Assembly (NCBI RefSeq): GCF_006517395.1
Contig: NZ_VDCY01000004.1
Coordinates: forward strand, 1-64,000
DNA: 64,000 nucleotides
Direction of reading: 5' to 3'
Source of the DNA: Terrilactibacillus laevilacticus
Lineage (GTDB): Bacteria; Bacillota; Bacilli; Bacillales; Sporolactobacillaceae
Shown here: positions 60,757-64,000 of the stretch, one piece after another
How positions within the stretch are numbered: position 1 is the first letter of the stretch
Layout: each line of letters opens with the position of its first letter
Translations under genes and position numbers: made by a program
Notes under the pieces: generated by a model
What the model was told of the DNA's origin: nothing
What the model saw: only the letters and a program-made list of their open reading frames with translations
Database searches by the model: none

Positions 60757-61620
60757 ATGCATGAATCGATAGAAAAAGCAGTTCAATCCGCAGTGTTCAA
60801 AAAAAATATTCTTGATTCTTCAATATTACAATATATTATTCGGGCTAGTTTAGCAGGTGTGTTCATAGGTCTTGCCATTGTTCTATGTTTCAAAATAGGA
60901 GACAGTTTTAACATTGTTCATTCACCAGCAACGACCTTAATGAGCGGAATTTTCTTTGGTATTGCCCTTATTCTTATCATTTATGGTGGTGGAGAACTAT
61001 TTACAGGAAATACGATGTTTTTCACCATTAGTACATTGAAAAAAGAAACACAAATTCGTGATTTAATAAGAAACTGGGTATTTTGTTTTGGAGGAAATGC
61101 CATTGGTGCTATTCTATTTGCACTCGTATTTTCGAGAACTGGAATTTTTGATCAATTGGCACCCAATCACCTTTTGTTTGAAGTTGTTAACAGAAAAATG
61201 CACCTCCCAATTGATCAATTATTTTTTCGTGCCATATTCTGTAACTGGCTCGTTTGTTTAGCAATCTGGATTCCTATGCAATTAAAAAGCGATGCAGCGA
61301 AACTTATGGCCATTATTTTACTAGTATTTACTTTCTTTGCATCAGGTTATGAACACTCTATTGCTAACCTATCCTTATTCTCATTGGCGTTATCTATTGC
61401 TCATCCAGCATCTATAACGTTACAAGGCGCTCTATATAATATCATCCCAGTTACGTTAGGTAATATTTTGGGCGGAGGATTATTTGTAGGTGCGGTGTAT
61501 TACTACCTCTCAAAAGGAGAAATGTTGGCAGCTAAAAAACAAGCAGAACCATCGGCGAGTAACGTTGTTGAAAAAGAAACTCAACCGGAACTTACACCAG
61601 AACTTCTTTTACCAGAATAA
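60757..61620 (+). CDS. Formate/nitrite transporter family protein (FNT, YwcJ-like)
   Basis: A 287-residue pentameric-channel-type FNT protein with six hydrophobic segments after a cytoplasmic N-terminus. FNT features: SLAGVFIGLAIVLCF, GGGELFTGNTMFF, FCNWLVCLAIWIPMQ (the conserved NW in helix 4) and the C-terminal HPASITLQGALYNIIPVTLGNILGGGLFVGAVYYY. It exports or imports formate or nitrite. ATG 60757 has AAAGGGG 7 nt upstream; the in-frame ATG at 60739 has no SD. It is the only gene behind the five-site redox operator; in B. subtilis ywcJ is a known Rex target. Confidence 0.9.
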   Translation: MHESIEKAVQSAVFKKNILDSSILQYIIRASLAGVFIGLAIVLCFKIGDSFNIVHSPATTLMSGIFFGIALILIIYGGGELFTGNTMFFTISTLKKETQIRDLIRNWVFCFGGNAIGAILFALVFSRTGIFDQLAPNHLLFEVVNRKMHLPIDQLFFRAIFCNWLVCLAIWIPMQLKSDAAKLMAIILLVFTFFASGYEHSIANLSLFSLALSIAHPASITLQGALYNIIPVTLGNILGGGLFVGAVYYYLSKGEMLAAKKQAEPSASNVVEKETQPELTPELLLPE

Positions 61621-61634
61621 CCTTAACCTTGCGA

Positions 61635-61668
61635 AAATACCACAGCGATCGGATCTGTGGTATTTTTA
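61635..61668 (+). terminator. Terminator after the FNT gene
   Basis: Perfect 11-bp arms AAATACCACAG (61635-61645) and CTGTGGTATTT (61655-61665) with a 9-nt loop and T-run. Confidence 0.9.
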
Positions 61669-61776
61669 ATTTTTCTAAGACATCTTTTGATAGTTATATA
61701 ACACCTTCATAATAAAAGTGCTATCATTACTAATGATGGTTTCTTTTAATATACTGAGTCAGAGGAGGAAATATAG

Positions 61777-62205
61777 ATGATATCGACAGAAATCATGGTT
61801 CGGTTTAATGATTGTGATTCGTTGGGACATGTCAATAATGCCGTGTATTATACCTATTTTGAAGAGGGGAAAAGGGCCATATTTGAATTGTTTAATCCAA
61901 GTTTAAACCTTGACGAGTGGAATATTATTGTTGCTTCAACTCATTGTGACTATATTCATGAAATAAAATATGGAGAAACAGTGACTGTACTAACGTGGAT
62001 TGGTAGACTTGGTCGTTCAAGTTTTGATGCTGAACATGCCATCATAGATAAAAATGGTGAGTGTCGTGCTCGTGGGCGTGTGACTTTACTTGGTTTTGAT
62101 TTTATAAGTAGGAAGTCGGTACCATTATCTGATTCAATACGTCAACAACTAGAAAAACATATGGATCAACCTAAGAATGTACCTGACTTACGATCTATTA
62201 AATAA
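61777..62205 (+). CDS. Acyl-CoA thioesterase, hotdog fold (4HBT family)
   Basis: A 142-residue single hotdog domain of the YbgC/4-hydroxybenzoyl-CoA thioesterase type. The signature RFNDCDSLGHVNNAVYYTYFEEGR-like stretch near residue 10 contains the catalytic Asp14 and the GHVNN turn. The substrate (acyl- or aryl-CoA) cannot be predicted. GAGGAGG precedes ATG 61777. It is a single gene with its own terminator. Confidence 0.88.
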   Translation: MISTEIMVRFNDCDSLGHVNNAVYYTYFEEGKRAIFELFNPSLNLDEWNIIVASTHCDYIHEIKYGETVTVLTWIGRLGRSSFDAEHAIIDKNGECRARGRVTLLGFDFISRKSVPLSDSIRQQLEKHMDQPKNVPDLRSIK

Positions 62206-62269
62206 ATATATAGTGGTAGAAAGCTTACTTTTCAAAGTCCTCTAGAATGCAAAGTAAATACATAAATAA

Positions 62270-62297
62270 AAAAACTGGGAAAACACCCGGTTTTTCT
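62270..62297 (+). terminator. Terminator after the thioesterase gene
   Basis: AAACTGGG and CCCGGTTT form an 8-bp stem (one G-U) with 6-nt loop, followed by T5. Confidence 0.8.
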
Positions 62298-62549
62298 TTA
62301 TTAGTACTAAAAATACGACTTAAGTTGTATGTTGAATTAAATCGACAGCTGCATACGTCATTTAATTCTTTTATAGATAATAATGAGGTATGATCTTACG
62401 TTTAGTTAAGTAATAGGAAACTTTTTTAGGAGGAGAAACGTATATGCTGTTATAAAAAAAGAGAATACATAGTTATATTAATGTGTTGTTCATATCCTGT
62501 TCATATTTCTCTTGTATAGTAGAAAACATAGTCTGTTCGTTATTTTAAA

Positions 62550-62820
62550 AGGTTGTTCAAAAAGTCACAAAAGGATAAGCTGCGAATCCTCGGCGCCTGC
62601 TTGTTTTTCCGGTCCTCATGTAGTGGATCAAGAGGATCTCTAAACGCTCAACGTGTGGCTGGCGCCTGAAGCTACCACATCATGTGGAATGCCGGTCCAA
62701 AGAAAAATGACGCCGCTCTTAGCCACCAACGCCAAGGACAGGCTAGTACAAGCGTTTCTTGCAGGATGCCAGCGTACTTAGCCAGTAACCCTTTTCATTT
62801 GTCACCTTTTTGAACAAGCA
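62550..62820 (-). mobile_element. Family A MITE-like element, copy A6 (271 bp)
   Basis: Minus-orientation copy from AGGTTGTTCAAAAAGTCACA to TTGAACAAGCA. Flanks TTTTAAA and CTTTAAT agree at five of seven bases. Relative to A1 and A4 the body is fully present but has more substitutions. It lies just upstream of the RND pump gene. Confidence 0.8.
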
Positions 62821-62863
62821 CTTTAATATGAAAAATTAGATTCTATTACCCGAGGTGAAAAGA

Positions 62864-64000
62864 TTGAAGTCCATTATTAATTTTTCGACAAAGAATAAGT
62901 ATGCCCTTTGGCTACTTACTATTATTGTTGTGGTTGCTGGATTATATTCTGGTTCTAAGATGAAGATGGAAACCATGCCAAATATGAGTTTTCCAGTCCT
63001 TACTATAACCACGATGTATCCAGGAGGAACACCAACTGATATTGATGAGAAAATTACGACACCGATTGAACAGAGAGTCAGTCATTTATCAGGAGTTGAG
63101 AATGTCAGCTCTACTACAAATGCCAACGTCTCTTCCATCCAAGTTGAGTACAACTACGACACAGACATGGATAAAGCTGTTACAGATGTAAAAGAAACTG
63201 TTGATAAAATCGATTTACCAGATAATGTGGAAAAGCCAAATGTGTCTAAAATTAATTTTAATGCTTTTCCTGTTCTTAGTGTCAGTGTTTCTAATAAAAA
63301 TGCATCTCTTTCTGAATTAACATCTAAAGTAGAAGATGATTTGGTCCCTACTCTTGAAGGAATAGATGGTATCTCAACTGTTACCGTTTCAGGCCAAGAA
63401 CAGCGTCAAGTCCTTTTAACTTTCAATGATAAGAAATTAAGACAATATGGTTTAACTCAAGATACAGTAACCAATATGATTAAGGGAGCCAAGGTATCCG
63501 CGCCGCTCGGTTTATATACCATTGGAAACCAAGAACAATCATTGGCTGTGAATGGAGATATTAATACGCTCCATGACTTAGAAAATATCGAAATACCTGT
63601 ACAGGGTCAAATGCAACAAACTCAGGGTGCAGGGCAAGGTCAAATGCAGGGGCAAGGTGCCTCGCAAAGTCAAGTAAAGCCTACGCAATTACCAACAGTC
63701 ACCTTGAAAGATGTGGCTAAACTTAAACTTGATAAAAAAGCTGAATCAATATCACGAACAAATGGTCAAGAGTCTATCGGAGTATCCATTGTCAAAGCAG
63801 ATGATGCCAACACGGTAGATGTCGTAAAGGAAGCCAAAGCGAAGTTAAAAAAATTCAGCAAAGACAACAGTGGCATTCACACCGTTAATATGTATGATCA
63901 GGCAAAACCAATCCAAGATTCGGTTAAAACAATGATTGAAAAGGCCATACTTGGTGCCATTTTTGCCGTTATCATTATCTTGTTGTTCTTGAGAAATATT
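62864..64000 (+). CDS. RND-family efflux permease (SwrC/AcrB-like), N-terminal part
   Basis: The visible 379 residues start KSIINFSTKNKYALWLLTII (first transmembrane helix), then PNMSFPVLTITTMYPGGTPTDIDEKITTPIEQ, the porter subdomain start typical of AcrB/HAE1 pumps, and a Q/G-rich loop (QGQMQQTQGAG...) near 245-275. The last bases enter transmembrane helix 2 (EKAILGAIFAVIIILLFLRN). The TTG start has GAGGTG upstream. The gene runs off the window; full-length proteins are about 1,040 residues. B. subtilis SwrC, which has a similar loop, is needed for surfactin resistance and swarming, but the substrate here is unknown. Confidence 0.88.
   Translation, partial: MKSIINFSTKNKYALWLLTIIVVVAGLYSGSKMKMETMPNMSFPVLTITTMYPGGTPTDIDEKITTPIEQRVSHLSGVENVSSTTNANVSSIQVEYNYDTDMDKAVTDVKETVDKIDLPDNVEKPNVSKINFNAFPVLSVSVSNKNASLSELTSKVEDDLVPTLEGIDGISTVTVSGQEQRQVLLTFNDKKLRQYGLTQDTVTNMIKGAKVSAPLGLYTIGNQEQSLAVNGDINTLHDLENIEIPVQGQMQQTQGAGQGQMQGQGASQSQVKPTQLPTVTLKDVAKLKLDKKAESISRTNGQESIGVSIVKADDANTVDVVKEAKAKLKKFSKDNSGIHTVNMYDQAKPIQDSVKTMIEKAILGAIFAVIIILLFLRNI

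Overview
The window is 64 kb of AT-rich DNA from an endospore-forming member of the Bacillales. Three observations support this. Gene order follows the Bacillus subtilis chromosome in two long blocks: thiL-tsaE-tsaB-rimI-tsaD-ydiF-rex-ydiL-groES-groEL, and yvcD-trxB-yvcI-rapZ-yvcK-whiA-crh-clpP followed by sigL, cggR-gapA-pgk-tpiA-gpmI-eno, secG-est-rnr and smpB-ssrA. A CotD-like spore coat protein and a ykoS/ykoT-like pair are present. Control sites are typical of the group (CIRCE, CtsR, CggR and Rex/Fnr boxes). I cannot name genus or species; nothing suggests a phage or plasmid.

Layout. 1-113: end of a 20-bp tandem repeat. 0.2-4 kb: thiL and the t6A tRNA-modification genes tsaE, tsaB, rimI, tsaD, overlapping by 1-4 nt. 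4-4.5 kb: a DnaA-box cluster and terminators. 4.5-12 kb: ABC-F ATPase (minus), rex, map, a CPBP membrane protein (minus), groES-groEL behind CIRCE. 12.4-17 kb: accessory segment with a SEC-C protein, a frameshifted RQC-like gene, a coiled-coil lipid-face protein, a YitT-like protein and a holin-like protein. 17-26.8 kb: TPR protein, trxB, an MHS-family transporter, nudix-rapZ-glmR-whiA-crh, clpP. 27-31.7 kb: small secreted protein, tRNA-Arg, repetitive coat protein, CorA, sigma-54. 32-45.3 kb: glycolytic operon under CggR, secG, esterase, RNase R, HAD phosphatase, smpB, tmRNA. 45.7-46.3 kb: wrecked toxin-antitoxin pair. 46.3-49.7 kb: three-gene glycolipid-type operon. 50-64 kb: orphan PTS IIA-like protein, lysozyme-like protein, Mn-pyrophosphatase, MFS, Crp/Fnr regulator, inverted-architecture chemoreceptor, ykoT/ykoS-like pair, formate/nitrite transporter behind five Rex/Fnr-type palindromes, thioesterase, and the start of an RND pump running off the end.

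The most distinctive content is non-coding. At least four unrelated families of short interspersed repeats lie in the intergenic regions. Family A (about 150-280 bp, ends with inverted GTTCAAAAAG) has exact 7-bp target duplications of form CTNNNAG at four copies, so it moved as a MITE-like element; one copy is reduced to a 28-bp scar. Family B is a 48-bp GC-rich repeat (five copies), family C a 49-bp hairpin (three copies, one inside an antitoxin gene), and family D a long inverted repeat (two copies). The redox theme is also notable: rex, a Crp/Fnr-family regulator, and a formate/nitrite transporter with a five-site operator array are all present.
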